Assembly (NCBI GenBank): GCA_025454405.1
Contig: JALOON010000066.1
Location: 1 to 42,441, forward strand
Reading direction: 5' to 3'
Source of the DNA: Oscillatoriaceae cyanobacterium Prado104
Lineage (GTDB): Bacteria > Cyanobacteriota > Cyanobacteriia > Cyanobacteriales > Microcoleaceae
DNA length: 42,441 bases
Shown here one piece after another: positions 16,218 to 25,579 of the stretch. The translations under genes were made by a program, and so were the position numbers. Below the pieces are notes generated by a model. It saw nothing but the letters and a program-made list of their open reading frames with translations, did not search any database and had not been told where the DNA came from. Numbering within the stretch: the stretch's first letter is position 1; every line of letters begins with the position of its first letter.

Positions 16218-19200
16218 ATGTCAAATCTTTCTCCAAAGCATTTAGGTGCCCGAGTAGCTAGCAAATTTACCCTGCGAACTGTACTTGTAGTCCCGTTTGT
16301 CTTGCAAATATTTGCAGCAGTGGGACTTGTAGGGTATTTATCATTTAGAAACGGTCAAAAGGCTGTTAACAACCTAGCAGGGCAGTTGATGGCCGAGGTT
16401 AGCAATCGCATCCAACAAAATGTGAAGACTTATGTGGAAACTCCCCACAAAATCAATCAAACCAAGCTGGATGCATTAAGATTGGGTCTTTTGAACATGA
16501 AAGACTTGCCAGCTTGGGAGAAATATCTCTGGCGGCAAGTACAGCTATATCCTAATATTAATTTTACAGGAGTCGGCAACAAGGATGGAGAATATCGCGC
16601 CGGAGAACAGATGTCAGACGGCACTTTATTGATTAACCAAGCCGAGCCTTCTACTGGTTTTGAGTTCTATTCTTTCAATACTAACGATAAAGGCGATCGC
16701 ACCACCAGAGTAGCAACCAATGTGATATTTGATATGCGGCAACACCCTTCCTACACAAATGCCGCAAAAGCAGGCAAAGCAACTTGGAGCTCAGTTTATG
16801 TATCGTTTCTAGAACCAACATTAATACTTAGCGCTCTTAAACCAGTGTACGATCGCGAAAACCAACTAGAAGGAGTATTTCTTGCTGCCTTGCGCCTGGA
16901 CGGTATCGGGAGATTTTTAAACAGCCTCAAAATTGGCAAATCCGGCCAGACATTTATTATCGAAAGAAACGGCACGCTGTTAGCAACTTCCACTCTGGAA
17001 AAACCGTTCCGCATTCAACAAGATCGCAAAGAACTATTCAAAGTAGTAGAGAGTGGCAATGCAGTAACTCAAGCTACAGCTAAATACTTAGCGACTCAAT
17101 TTCAAGACTTGCACAAAATTAGAAATTCGCAGCAACTCAATTTTGAAATAAACGGTCAGCGACAATTTTTAAAAGTCCTGCCGTTCCAAGACGGCAAAGG
17201 CTTAGACTGGCTGATTGTCGTCGTCGTTCCTGAATCCGACTTTATGGAACAAATCGATGCCAACAGTCGCACTACTGCGTTGCTGTGTCTGGCAGCTTTG
17301 GGCATGGCAACAGTTTTAGGAATCATCACTTCCCGCTGGATTACCAAACCTATTTTACAACTGAAAGATGCAGCGAAAGCTTTGTCTGAAGGACAATTTG
17401 ACCAAACTGTCAAGCTCGATCGATCCGATGAATTGGGTATACTTGCTAAAGCTTTTAACAGCATGGCCGCACAACTGCAAGCATCTTTTAGCACGTTAGA
17501 AGCTAAAAATGACGAATTGCAGCGACTTGATAAACTCAAAGACGAATTTCTCGCCAATACTTCCCACGAACTCCGCACGCCTCTTAACGGAATTATTGGT
17601 ATTGCAGAGTCTTTAATCGACGGCGCTACCGGACAATTGCCAGAGCAAACTAATTTTAACTTAGCTTTGATTGCATCTTCTGGGAAAAGATTGTCTACTT
17701 TAATTAACGACATTCTAGATTTTTCGCAACTCAAACATAAAACTATTGAACTGCAAATTAAGCCTGTCGGCTTGCGAGAAATTGTCTATGTAATCCTGAC
17801 CTTATCTAAACCCTTAGTAGGTCAAAAGAAATTGCAGTTAATTAACTCAATTAGTCCCGAGCTGCCACCAATAGCGGCCGATGAAAATCGATTGGAACAA
17901 ATACTGTACAACTTAATCGGCAATGCAATTAAATTTACCGAAATTGGTACAGTTGAAATTTCAGCAGAATTGCTCGCAGACAACGATCGATCGTCCGTGA
18001 CAAATTCCCAATTAGCCATTACTGTATCTGACACTGGGATTGGCATCCCCGAAAATAAATTAGAGCAAATTTTTGAATCTTTTGAACAAGCAGACGGTTC
18101 CACTGGTAGAGAATACGGCGGCACGGGTTTGGGTTTAGCTGTTGCCAAACAATTAGTTGAATTGCACGGAGGGAAAATTTGGGTATGTTCAACTGTAGGT
18201 GTTGGTTCTCAATTTACTTTTACTTTGCCAGTATCTCAAAGTCAGCCGGAAGTTAGCTGCAAAAAATCGCGTTTAATTAAGGGCGATCGAGATTTGGCAA
18301 CTACTCGATCGGCTGCCCAACTACCTGTTATAAATTCTCTGCCGGCGGTCGATCGAGAATCGGAGGAAACAGATAAAATAAAAATCTTAATAGTCGATGA
18401 TGAACCGATTAATATTCAGGTACTAATTAATAGTTTGATCCTAGAAAACTACGACATAAGTCAAGCAAGTAACGGCTTAGAAGCCTTAAATATGATTCAA
18501 GAGGGATTGAAGCCAGACTTAATTTTACTCGACGTAATGATGCCGCGAATGACAGGTTATGAAGTGTGTCGAGAAGTTCGCAAAAAATACTCGCCTTTAG
18601 AACTGCCGATTTTGATGCTGACGGCTAAAAATCAAACAGCAGACTTAGTAGAAGCTTTTAACTTAGAAGCAAATGATTATATAACTAAACCTTTTATTAA
18701 GAAGGAATTGCTAGCCAGAATTAACACGCAAATTCGCCTTGCCAAACTGAATGCAGCCTACGGCAGATTTGTGCCGCACGACTTTTTAAACTTACTAGAA
18801 AAACCAAGTATTATTGAGGTAAAATTAGGTGACAACCAAGAAAAAGATATGACAGTGTTGTTTTGTGATATTCGCTCCTTTACGGCGCTTTCAGAGCAAA
18901 TGACACCGCCAGAAAACTTTGCTTTCATTAATAACTACTTAGGGAGAGTTAGCCCTGTAATTAGAAAAAACAACGGCTTTATTGATAAATACATTGGGGA
19001 TGCAGTTATGGCGCTATTTCCTACCTGTTCTGACGATGCTCTTCGGGCAGCAATTGATATGCAAAAAGCAGTGAATTTCTACAACAAACACCGCCAAGAT
19101 AGTGGTTTGCTTCCGATTTCGATCGGCATCGGTTTGCACGCGGGCAATTTAATGTTGGGTACAATTGGCGAACGAGAACGGATGGAAAGTACGGTGATTG

Positions 19201-19616
19201 CTGATGCTGTTAATTTAGCTTCTCGTTTGGAAGGCTTGACGAAGCTTTACGGAGCGACAATTCTAGTTAGCGAAGCAATTCTCGATCGCCTAATTGAACC
19301 AGAGCAATACAAATACAGATTTGTCGATCGAGTGATGGTGAAAGGAAAAACAGCGCCTGTCTCGGTGTTTGAAATTTACGATACAGAAACAGAGGAAGTC
19401 ATCAAACTCAAACAGCAAACTTTGGAGATTTTTCAAGAAGGTTTAGATTTGTACTACCAACAAAAATTTGTTGCATCGCAGAAAATATTTGAGAACATTT
19501 TACAAATTCACCCTGAAGATCGAGTAGCAATGCTATATTTTAAACGTTCTCGCAAATATCGAATGTATGGAGCCCCAGAGGGGTGGTCGGGGGTGGAAGC
19601 TTTGACTGAGAAATAG
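16218..19616 (+). CDS. Hybrid sensor histidine kinase fused to class III adenylate cyclase (paralogue 1)
   Basis: A membrane-bound signalling protein of 1132 residues. Order: TM1 (22-43), extracytoplasmic Cache-like sensor (about 50-340, with GKSGQTFIIERNG), TM2 (353-371), HAMP (372-425), HisKA with His450 in TSHELRTPLNG, ATPase (DTGIGI at 605-610, GGTGLGL at 634-640), receiver with Asp772 in LLDVMMP, then a class III cyclase domain. The cyclase keeps both metal Asp residues (884 in LFCDIRS, 928 in YIGDAV), Lys924 and Thr992 as base-selecting residues of class IIIb adenylate cyclases, and Asn999/Arg1003 in NLASRLE. The last 65 residues resemble a TPR-like tail. A ligand would thus control cAMP synthesis through internal phosphorelay (inference). 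Its paralogue follows 224 bp downstream. Confidence 0.93.
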   Translation: MSNLSPKHLGARVASKFTLRTVLVVPFVLQIFAAVGLVGYLSFRNGQKAVNNLAGQLMAEVSNRIQQNVKTYVETPHKINQTKLDALRLGLLNMKDLPAWEKYLWRQVQLYPNINFTGVGNKDGEYRAGEQMSDGTLLINQAEPSTGFEFYSFNTNDKGDRTTRVATNVIFDMRQHPSYTNAAKAGKATWSSVYVSFLEPTLILSALKPVYDRENQLEGVFLAALRLDGIGRFLNSLKIGKSGQTFIIERNGTLLATSTLEKPFRIQQDRKELFKVVESGNAVTQATAKYLATQFQDLHKIRNSQQLNFEINGQRQFLKVLPFQDGKGLDWLIVVVVPESDFMEQIDANSRTTALLCLAALGMATVLGIITSRWITKPILQLKDAAKALSEGQFDQTVKLDRSDELGILAKAFNSMAAQLQASFSTLEAKNDELQRLDKLKDEFLANTSHELRTPLNGIIGIAESLIDGATGQLPEQTNFNLALIASSGKRLSTLINDILDFSQLKHKTIELQIKPVGLREIVYVILTLSKPLVGQKKLQLINSISPELPPIAADENRLEQILYNLIGNAIKFTEIGTVEISAELLADNDRSSVTNSQLAITVSDTGIGIPENKLEQIFESFEQADGSTGREYGGTGLGLAVAKQLVELHGGKIWVCSTVGVGSQFTFTLPVSQSQPEVSCKKSRLIKGDRDLATTRSAAQLPVINSLPAVDRESEETDKIKILIVDDEPINIQVLINSLILENYDISQASNGLEALNMIQEGLKPDLILLDVMMPRMTGYEVCREVRKKYSPLELPILMLTAKNQTADLVEAFNLEANDYITKPFIKKELLARINTQIRLAKLNAAYGRFVPHDFLNLLEKPSIIEVKLGDNQEKDMTVLFCDIRSFTALSEQMTPPENFAFINNYLGRVSPVIRKNNGFIDKYIGDAVMALFPTCSDDALRAAIDMQKAVNFYNKHRQDSGLLPISIGIGLHAGNLMLGTIGERERMESTVIADAVNLASRLEGLTKLYGATILVSEAILDRLIEPEQYKYRFVDRVMVKGKTAPVSVFEIYDTETEEVIKLKQQTLEIFQEGLDLYYQQKFVASQKIFENILQIHPEDRVAMLYFKRSRKYRMYGAPEGWSGVEALTEK

Positions 19617-19650
19617 GTCTATTCGGAATAATTCATCTCTCTCTCTTGTT

Positions 19651-19695
19651 TTCCTCTGTGCCCTCTGCGCCCTCTGCGCCCTCTGCGCCCTCTGC
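19651..19695. repeat. CCCTCTGCG nonamer array between the cyclase paralogues
   Basis: Four to five CCCTCTGCG units lie in the 224-bp gap between the paralogues. They form the array type seen in degraded form at 37300-37332. The rest of the gap should carry a promoter or a read-through leader for the second cyclase. Confidence 0.8.
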
Positions 19696-19840
19696 AGTTT
19701 AATTATTCAAAAATCCTCTATTAATAAAAGGGTGGGAAATTAGATGTGTAGCGCTATTGCGATGGATTTGGTATAAGTGAAGTAATGTGATGCAGCTTTG
19801 ATACGAACACAGACTGGTTATTTCAAGGTAAATTACTGCT

Positions 19841-22800
19841 ATGTCAACTGTTTCTCTAAACCGTTTAGCCACTAAAATTTCTGGAAAAATTACTCTGCGA
19901 ACTATTCTCATAGTTCCCTTTGTCCTGCAAATATTTGCAGCAGTGGGGCTGGTGGGGTATTTATCATTTAGGAACGGTCAAAAGGCTGTTAACGACTTGG
20001 CAAGTCAGTTGATGGGCGAGGTCAGCAATCGCATCGAGCAAAATGTGAAAACTTATGTGGAAACTCCCCACCAAATCAATCAAAGCAAACTGGATTCTGT
20101 GAAACTGGGTTTTGTGAACATGCAAGACTTGTCAGTTTGGGAGAAATATCTGTGGCGGCAAGTACAGTTATATCCTTACATAAATTTTACGTCGATCGGC
20201 AACAAGGATGGGGAATACCGCACCGGCGAAAAAATGTCAGACGGCACTTTATTAATTAACGCATCCGGTCCCTCTACAGGTTTTGATTTCTATTCTTTTA
20301 ATACGAACGATACAGGCGATCGCACTACAGTAGCAGCTACGGTAAAAAACTTTGACATCCGCCAGCATCCTTCCTACACCTATGCAGCTTTAGAAGGCAA
20401 ACCAACCTGGAGTTCTGTATATATTTCTTTCCTGGAACCCACCTTACTCCTCAGCGCTCTCCAGCCAGTATACGACAGTCAAAAACAACTAGAAGGAGTA
20501 TTAGTTACAGCCTTGCGTCTCGACCATATCGGTTTCTTTTTAAACAGCCTGAAAGTTGGCAAATCGGGACAAACATTTATCATGCAAAAAAATGGAATGC
20601 TGCTGGCAACTTCTACCAAAGAATTGCCGTTTCGCACCCAAAACGATAAGAAAGAAATATTTAATGTCACAGAAAGCACCGATCCCGTAACTCGATCTAC
20701 AGCTAAATACTTACAAAATAAATTTCAAGACTTTTACCGAATTAGAAATTCCTACCAGCTAATTTTTGACATCGACGGCAAACCTCAATTTGTCAAAGTC
20801 CTGCCTTTCCAAGATGGCAAAGGTTTAGATTGGCTGATTGTTGTCGTCGTTCCCGAAGCCGACTTTATGGAACAAATTCACGCGAACAACCGCACTACAG
20901 TGCTGTTATGTCTGGCAGCTTTGGGTATGGCAACCGTTTTAGGCATTATAACTTCTCGCTGGATTGTTAACCCTATTTTAGAACTAAAAGATGCGGCAAA
21001 AGCTTTGTCAGAAGGAGAATTCGATCGCACAGTCCGGCTCGATCGATCGGACGAATTGGGCGTACTCGCTAAAGCTTTTAACAGCATGGCAGCGCAATTA
21101 CAAGAATCTTTTACTACCTTAGAAACCAAAAATACTGAATTGCAGCGTTTGGACAAACTTAAAGACGAATTTCTCGCCAACACTTCCCACGAACTCCGCA
21201 CTCCTCTCAACGGAATTATCGGCATAGCAGAATCTTTAATCGACGGCGCTACCGGACAGCTACCAGAATCAACTAATAATAATTTAGCATTGATTGCATC
21301 TTCGGGAAAAAGATTGTCTGCTTTAATTAACGACATTCTAGATTTTTCGCAACTCAAACACAAGTCAATTGACTTGCAAATTAAGCCGATCGCGCTGCGA
21401 GAGATTGTGTATGTAGTGTTAACTTTATCGCGACCATCAGTAGGCAAAAAAAACTTGCGCTTAATTAACTCAATTAGCCCCGAATTGCCAGCCGCAGCAG
21501 CCGACGAAAATCGCTTGCAGCAAATACTTTACAACTTAATCGGCAACGCAATAAAATTTACTGAAAGCGGTACAGTAGAAATTTCTGCAAAAGTAGTTAA
21601 CGCTGAATTATTGCCAGCGGAAAACCGCCAAAATTCAAACAATGCAAATGAATTGCTAGCCGTTACAGTATCAGACACCGGCATTGGCATCAGCGAAGAT
21701 AAATTAGAACGAATTTTTGAATCTTTTGAACAAGCAGACGGTTCCACTGCGAGAGAATACGGCGGTACGGGTTTAGGTTTAACAGTTGCCAAACAATTAG
21801 TCGAACTCCACGGAGGTGAAATTCAAGTTGCTTCAACACCGGGCGTCGGTTCTCAATTTACTTTTACTTTACCAATATCTCGCAACGCAGCAGAAATTAG
21901 CAGCAGTCAGACACTGTTAATTCCGGGCGATTCCCTACAGGATGGCTTTGCTGTACAAACTTTATCAACTACTTTATCTGCTGCTGAATTACCGAACTCA
22001 GATTCTCTGGAGGTGACAAGCAGCGATTTGCCAGAAACAGAGAAACTCAAAATTTTAGTAGTAGATGACGAACCAGTAAACTTACAAGTAATCAGCAACA
22101 ACCTTGCCCTGCAAAACTACGTCATAACTCAAGCAAGTAACGGCTTAGAAGCTTTAACCATGATTGAAGAGGGATTTAAGCCAGATTTAATTTTACTGGA
22201 TGTCATGATGCCGCGGATGACGGGTTACGAAGTATGCCGGGAAGTGCGCAAAAAATACTCGCCTCTAGAAGTGCCGATTCTGATGCTAACTGCCAAAAAT
22301 CAAACTGCTGATTTGGTAGAAGCTTTTAATTTAGAAGCTAACGACTACGTAACTAAACCTTTTATCAAAAAGGAACTGCTGGCAAGAATTAACACCCAAA
22401 TTCGCCTTGCCAAACTGAATGCAGCCTACGGCAGGTTTGTGCCGCACGATTTTTTAAATCTGCTAGAAAAGCCGAGTATTATTGAAGTCAAACTCGGCGA
22501 AAGCCAGGAAAAAGACATGACAGTTCTGTTTTCGGACATTCGCTCTTTTACGGAGCTTTCCGAACAGATGACACCTTCAGAAAACTTTGATTTTATTAAT
22601 AGCTATTTGGGTCGAGTTAGCCCGGTTATCCGCAAAAATAATGGTTTTATTGACAAGTATATAGGCGATGCAGTTATGGCGCTGTTTCCTACTTGTCCTG
22701 ATGATGCTCTGCAGGCGGCGATCGACATGCAACAAGAAGTGAATCTTTACAACCGGCAGCGACAAAAAAGCGGCTTGAAAGCGATTACGATCGGCATCGG

Positions 22801-23284
22801 TTTGCACTCTGGCAATTTAATGTTAGGTACTATAGGCGAACGAGAAAGGATGGAAAGTACGGTGATTGCTGATGCTGTAAATTTAGCTTCTCGCTTGGAA
22901 GGATTGACTAAGGTTTACGGAGCGGCTATTTTAGTTAGCGAGGCAATTATGGATCGCCTGACTGAACCAGCAAAATATAAATTTAGATTTGTCGATCGAG
23001 TAGCGGTGAAAGGCAAAACAGTGCCTGTATCGGTGTTTGAGATTTTCAATACAGAAGCTGCAGAAAGCATCAAACTCAAACAGCAAACTTTGGAGATTTT
23101 TCAAGAAGGTTTGAATTTTTATTACGCTCATAAATTTAGAGCAGCGCAACAAATTTTTGAAAATATTTTACACATCAATCCCGAAGATAAGGTAGCAATG
23201 CTGTATTTCAAACGCGCCCGCAAGTATCGAATGTATGGAGCTCCTGAAGGTTGGGATGGAGTGGAAGCTTTGACGGAGAAATAG
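19841..23284 (+). CDS. Hybrid sensor histidine kinase fused to class III adenylate cyclase (paralogue 2)
   Basis: At 1147 residues it has the same domain order as its neighbour: TM1, Cache-like sensor (GKSGQTFIMQKNG), TM2, HAMP, HisKA with TSHELRTPLNG, ATPase (DTGIGI, GGTGLGL), receiver (LLDVMMPRMTG), cyclase (LFSDIRSFT, DKYIGDAVMALF, STVIADAVNLASRLE) and TPR-like tail. All catalytic residues are kept. Compared with paralogue 1, the cyclase, receiver and kinase cores are almost identical. Changes cluster in the sensor (for example SFNTNDTGDRTTVAATVKNFD), in a 7-residue longer ATPase loop (VVNAELLPAENRQNSNN) and in a longer kinase-receiver linker. The pattern suggests duplication followed by change of ligand or tuning, with cAMP as common output. 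AAGGT lies 15 bases before the ATG. Confidence 0.93.
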   Translation: MSTVSLNRLATKISGKITLRTILIVPFVLQIFAAVGLVGYLSFRNGQKAVNDLASQLMGEVSNRIEQNVKTYVETPHQINQSKLDSVKLGFVNMQDLSVWEKYLWRQVQLYPYINFTSIGNKDGEYRTGEKMSDGTLLINASGPSTGFDFYSFNTNDTGDRTTVAATVKNFDIRQHPSYTYAALEGKPTWSSVYISFLEPTLLLSALQPVYDSQKQLEGVLVTALRLDHIGFFLNSLKVGKSGQTFIMQKNGMLLATSTKELPFRTQNDKKEIFNVTESTDPVTRSTAKYLQNKFQDFYRIRNSYQLIFDIDGKPQFVKVLPFQDGKGLDWLIVVVVPEADFMEQIHANNRTTVLLCLAALGMATVLGIITSRWIVNPILELKDAAKALSEGEFDRTVRLDRSDELGVLAKAFNSMAAQLQESFTTLETKNTELQRLDKLKDEFLANTSHELRTPLNGIIGIAESLIDGATGQLPESTNNNLALIASSGKRLSALINDILDFSQLKHKSIDLQIKPIALREIVYVVLTLSRPSVGKKNLRLINSISPELPAAAADENRLQQILYNLIGNAIKFTESGTVEISAKVVNAELLPAENRQNSNNANELLAVTVSDTGIGISEDKLERIFESFEQADGSTAREYGGTGLGLTVAKQLVELHGGEIQVASTPGVGSQFTFTLPISRNAAEISSSQTLLIPGDSLQDGFAVQTLSTTLSAAELPNSDSLEVTSSDLPETEKLKILVVDDEPVNLQVISNNLALQNYVITQASNGLEALTMIEEGFKPDLILLDVMMPRMTGYEVCREVRKKYSPLEVPILMLTAKNQTADLVEAFNLEANDYVTKPFIKKELLARINTQIRLAKLNAAYGRFVPHDFLNLLEKPSIIEVKLGESQEKDMTVLFSDIRSFTELSEQMTPSENFDFINSYLGRVSPVIRKNNGFIDKYIGDAVMALFPTCPDDALQAAIDMQQEVNLYNRQRQKSGLKAITIGIGLHSGNLMLGTIGERERMESTVIADAVNLASRLEGLTKVYGAAILVSEAIMDRLTEPAKYKFRFVDRVAVKGKTVPVSVFEIFNTEAAESIKLKQQTLEIFQEGLNFYYAHKFRAAQQIFENILHINPEDKVAMLYFKRARKYRMYGAPEGWDGVEALTEK

Positions 23285-23323
23285 ATAAATAGTCGATAGT
23301 CGATCGTCGATCGTTGGGAAAGA

Positions 23324-23527
23324 TCGATCGCACTAATCTCAGAAACCGGGTTTCTTTGTATATTTTTCGTACTCAGCAGATCCGATCGATAGAAACCCGG
23401 TTTCTCGCCACCCAACGAGATAATTGCGATCGCCCTAATCTCAGAAACCGGGTTTCTTCCTTAATCTTTCGTGCTCCACCGAGATTTATCGCAGAAACCG
23501 GGTTTCTCGCCACCTAACGAGAGAAAT
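23324..23527. repeat. Four AGAAACC(G/C)GGTTTCT palindromes at about 50-bp spacing
   Basis: The 15-bp palindromes start at 23341, 23391, 23443 and 23493. Units 1-2 and 3-4 form two similar blocks of about 102 bp, each opening with CTAATCTC and closing with CTCGCCACC. Related, less perfect units lie at 27872-27886 and 27921-27933, again about 50 bp apart. Confidence 0.85.
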
Positions 23528-23596
23528 TCGATCGCGCATCCGCGATAATTTACCACACTCGATCGCGCCTTTTCATCCTCTCGCTTACCCACAGCT

Positions 23597-23634
23597 CCGC
23601 CGGGGGTTGAAAACCCCCGTCTCATAGCAAAAGT
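23597..23634 (+). repeat. CCGCCGGGG palindromic element, copy 1
   Basis: The stem GGGGGTT/AACCCCC (with TGAA between) is followed by CGTCTCATAGC and AAAGTC. It is an inverted copy of the element at 23821-23880, with paired changes in the stem. Confidence 0.7.
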
Positions 23635-23673
23635 CCTCCTAAGAAACTCATCCCAAATCCTAGTTAAAAACTC

Positions 23674-23727
23674 TCAAGAGAGGGGGAGAGGGGGAGAGGG
23701 CGAGAGAGGGGGAGGGGGAGAGAGGGT
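23674..23727. repeat. GGGGAGA purine array
   Basis: Repeated GGGGGAGAG units with a few interruptions, purine-only on the plus strand. It is similar to the array at 13421-13475. Confidence 0.8.
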
Positions 23728-23820
23728 TTCTGTGATTCATAACGGGTAGCCCGCGCCCGTGGGATGCTCTGAAAGAGGACTGAAAAATACAATTTTCAAC
23801 AAGCATTGCCAGATCTCCCC

Positions 23821-23880
23821 AGTCGGTTTTCAACCGACTTTCGCTATGAGACGGGGATTTAAATCCCCGGCGGACTTCGG
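23821..23880 (-). repeat. CCGCCGGGG palindromic element, copy 2
   Basis: On the minus strand it reads CCGCCGGGGATTTAAATCC and then CCGTCTCATAGC, matching copy 1 except for compensated stem bases. A second hairpin, AGTCGGTT/AACCGACT, lies at 23821-23838. Confidence 0.7.
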
Positions 23881-24009
23881 GACAAACGAATCGCCCCGGC
23901 GGACTCGCGGGCAAGCCGATCGATTCGATCGCCCTAACATCAACGCGGAAAAATCGATTGCAGTCGATCTCCCTCACCCCAAAGCAGCAAAAGCAAATCT
24001 CAAACTCAT

Positions 24010-25491
24010 TCACTTCTTAGCATATCCCGTACTTACCAAAAACTCACGCAACTTGCCAAAGAATTGAGTTCGATCGCGCCCTTGATAAACCCTCTCCAAC
24101 AACTGCCAACTTTCCACATCTTGCCCCAATAAATATTGGTTAGCCATGTAAGCCGCCAGTATCCCTTTAGCCTCCCCATCTTCGCTCAAACGCTTCCGCG
24201 ATTCCAGCCAAAGTTCGCAAGAATTAGTGTAGATTTCCACCGGATACTGTTTGGTCGCATCCGTCATTTTACCTTGGCGGTACTGCCAAACTTGCAGCGG
24301 CAATCGAGAATCGGCATAATTGGTAAAAGCCTCGGCAAATCGCCCGTCTAGGCTCTTGAACTCCGGGATATCATTTTTGCCAAAATCAACGATTTCGTAA
24401 GTCACATTGCCCCAAAAATGCTTGATGTGACTGTATTTTTTGAGCGCTGGTTCGTAGCGGTAAATAAACGAATAATTGCAGCAGCGCGCGCCACTTTTGA
24501 TTGACAGTAAATCTGCCAGCACTTCCGGTTCCTTGTCGCCATCTAAATCGCGGACTCGCAGCGCCAGCAAACGCCCTTCCGATACTTCCTCGCTGGTTTT
24601 TCGATCGGGATTGTCAACCAGAGAGCGAGTTGGAATCAGCACGGGTTCTTCTAACAAAGTTTGACCGTCGCGGGTAATTTTGATGCGGATATTTTTAGCA
24701 TTTTCTCCGTCTTTTACGTAAGAAACTTCCGCTTTAACTTTTCCCGACTCCGAGACTTCGGCAGTTCTCGGCGGGCCGATATTCGGCGGAACTTGGGCGA
24801 TGTACTGCGAAGGAACTAAGGCTGTTTGTCCGGGTTTGGCAATTGCTTGACACAGGAAAGTTGCGACTTCGGCGCGCGTGGCATTGCGCGTGGGTTCGAG
24901 TTGTTTTACTGCCGGATAATTGACAACCAGGCGCTTTTCGGCAGCAGCCGCGATCGCATTTCTTGCTAATTCGGGAATTTCCCGCGCATCCTCAAAAGTC
25001 GCATCCAAAACTTCGGCAGCCGATCCGGTGGGGGAATACATTAAACCGCTACTTAAAGCTACCAAAACTTGCCAGCGGGGAATGTTCAAACTCGGGTTAA
25101 AAATGCTGCCGCTGTATCCGGACATAAAACCCGTCTGATAAGCTTCGCGAATTGCTTTGAAACCCCAATAATCTGTGGGAATATCTACAAAATTAATTGG
25201 CTTGCGGACAATTTTCGCATCGGGAAAAGCCCTGCGCAGCATCGCCGCAAATTCAGCGCGGCTGACGGGGCGGTTGGGGCGAAAAGTGCCGTCTTCGTAG
25301 TAACCGCTGATGATTTTTTTCTCTGCCAATTCTTCAATGCAAGCCTGGGCCCAATGGTCTTTGACATCCTGAAATTTGGCTTCAGCAAATGCCGGCCCGG
25401 CATTCAAGCCCGGAAACAGTAAGTTGGTGGCGATAATGCCCAAGGCGACGACTAAAGCAATGATAGCTTGATATTTGCGCGATCGAACCAT
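24010..25491 (-). CDS. S-layer homology (SLH) domain protein
   Basis: An exported envelope protein of 493 residues. A signal peptide with hydrophobic core at about 9-28 ends near AFAEAKF. Three SLH-type repeats follow: 40-90 (FQDVKDHWAQACIEEL, GTFRPNRPVSRAEFAAML), 100-150 (FVDIPTDYWGFKAIREAY, IFNPSLNIPRWQVL) and 165-217 (FEDAREIPELARNAI, PTRNATRAEVATFL). SLH domains anchor proteins to peptidoglycan-linked polymers. The C-terminal half (230-493) is an unrecognised domain containing RVRDLDGDKEPEVLADLLS, reminiscent of calcium-binding VCBS/FG-GAP loops. The strong GAGGAGG site eight bases before the ATG supports the start. Neighbouring genes on the same strand are also exported, suggesting an envelope cluster, though the gaps argue against one operon. 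Confidence 0.9.
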   Translation of the reverse strand: MVRSRKYQAIIALVVALGIIATNLLFPGLNAGPAFAEAKFQDVKDHWAQACIEELAEKKIISGYYEDGTFRPNRPVSRAEFAAMLRRAFPDAKIVRKPINFVDIPTDYWGFKAIREAYQTGFMSGYSGSIFNPSLNIPRWQVLVALSSGLMYSPTGSAAEVLDATFEDAREIPELARNAIAAAAEKRLVVNYPAVKQLEPTRNATRAEVATFLCQAIAKPGQTALVPSQYIAQVPPNIGPPRTAEVSESGKVKAEVSYVKDGENAKNIRIKITRDGQTLLEEPVLIPTRSLVDNPDRKTSEEVSEGRLLALRVRDLDGDKEPEVLADLLSIKSGARCCNYSFIYRYEPALKKYSHIKHFWGNVTYEIVDFGKNDIPEFKSLDGRFAEAFTNYADSRLPLQVWQYRQGKMTDATKQYPVEIYTNSCELWLESRKRLSEDGEAKGILAAYMANQYLLGQDVESWQLLERVYQGRDRTQFFGKLREFLVSTGYAKK

Positions 25492-25579
25492 AGAACAGCC
25501 TCCTCATAATTGGCAAATATATCAAAACCTACAGGACTTGTGCGATCGGATTAAAGAAATCTGAGTTTTTACGCTTGCT

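Larger units (their letters stand above)
23285..24009. other. Repeat-filled gap after the second cyclase
   Basis: This 725-bp gap contains no gene I can support. It holds a four-palindrome cluster (23324-23527), two inverted copies of a CCGCCGGGG palindromic element (23597-23634 and 23821-23880) and a GGGGAGA array (23674-23727). Open frames here merely translate repeats. Confidence 0.7.

Noticed and set aside
23341..23507. Regularly spaced palindromes as a CRISPR array
   Set aside because: The repeat is only 15 bp, the intervals are themselves similar between blocks, and no cas gene is near; it fits a palindromic repeat family better.
23314..23517. 67-aa frame after the second cyclase
   Set aside because: It only translates the palindromic repeats, with no start signal.
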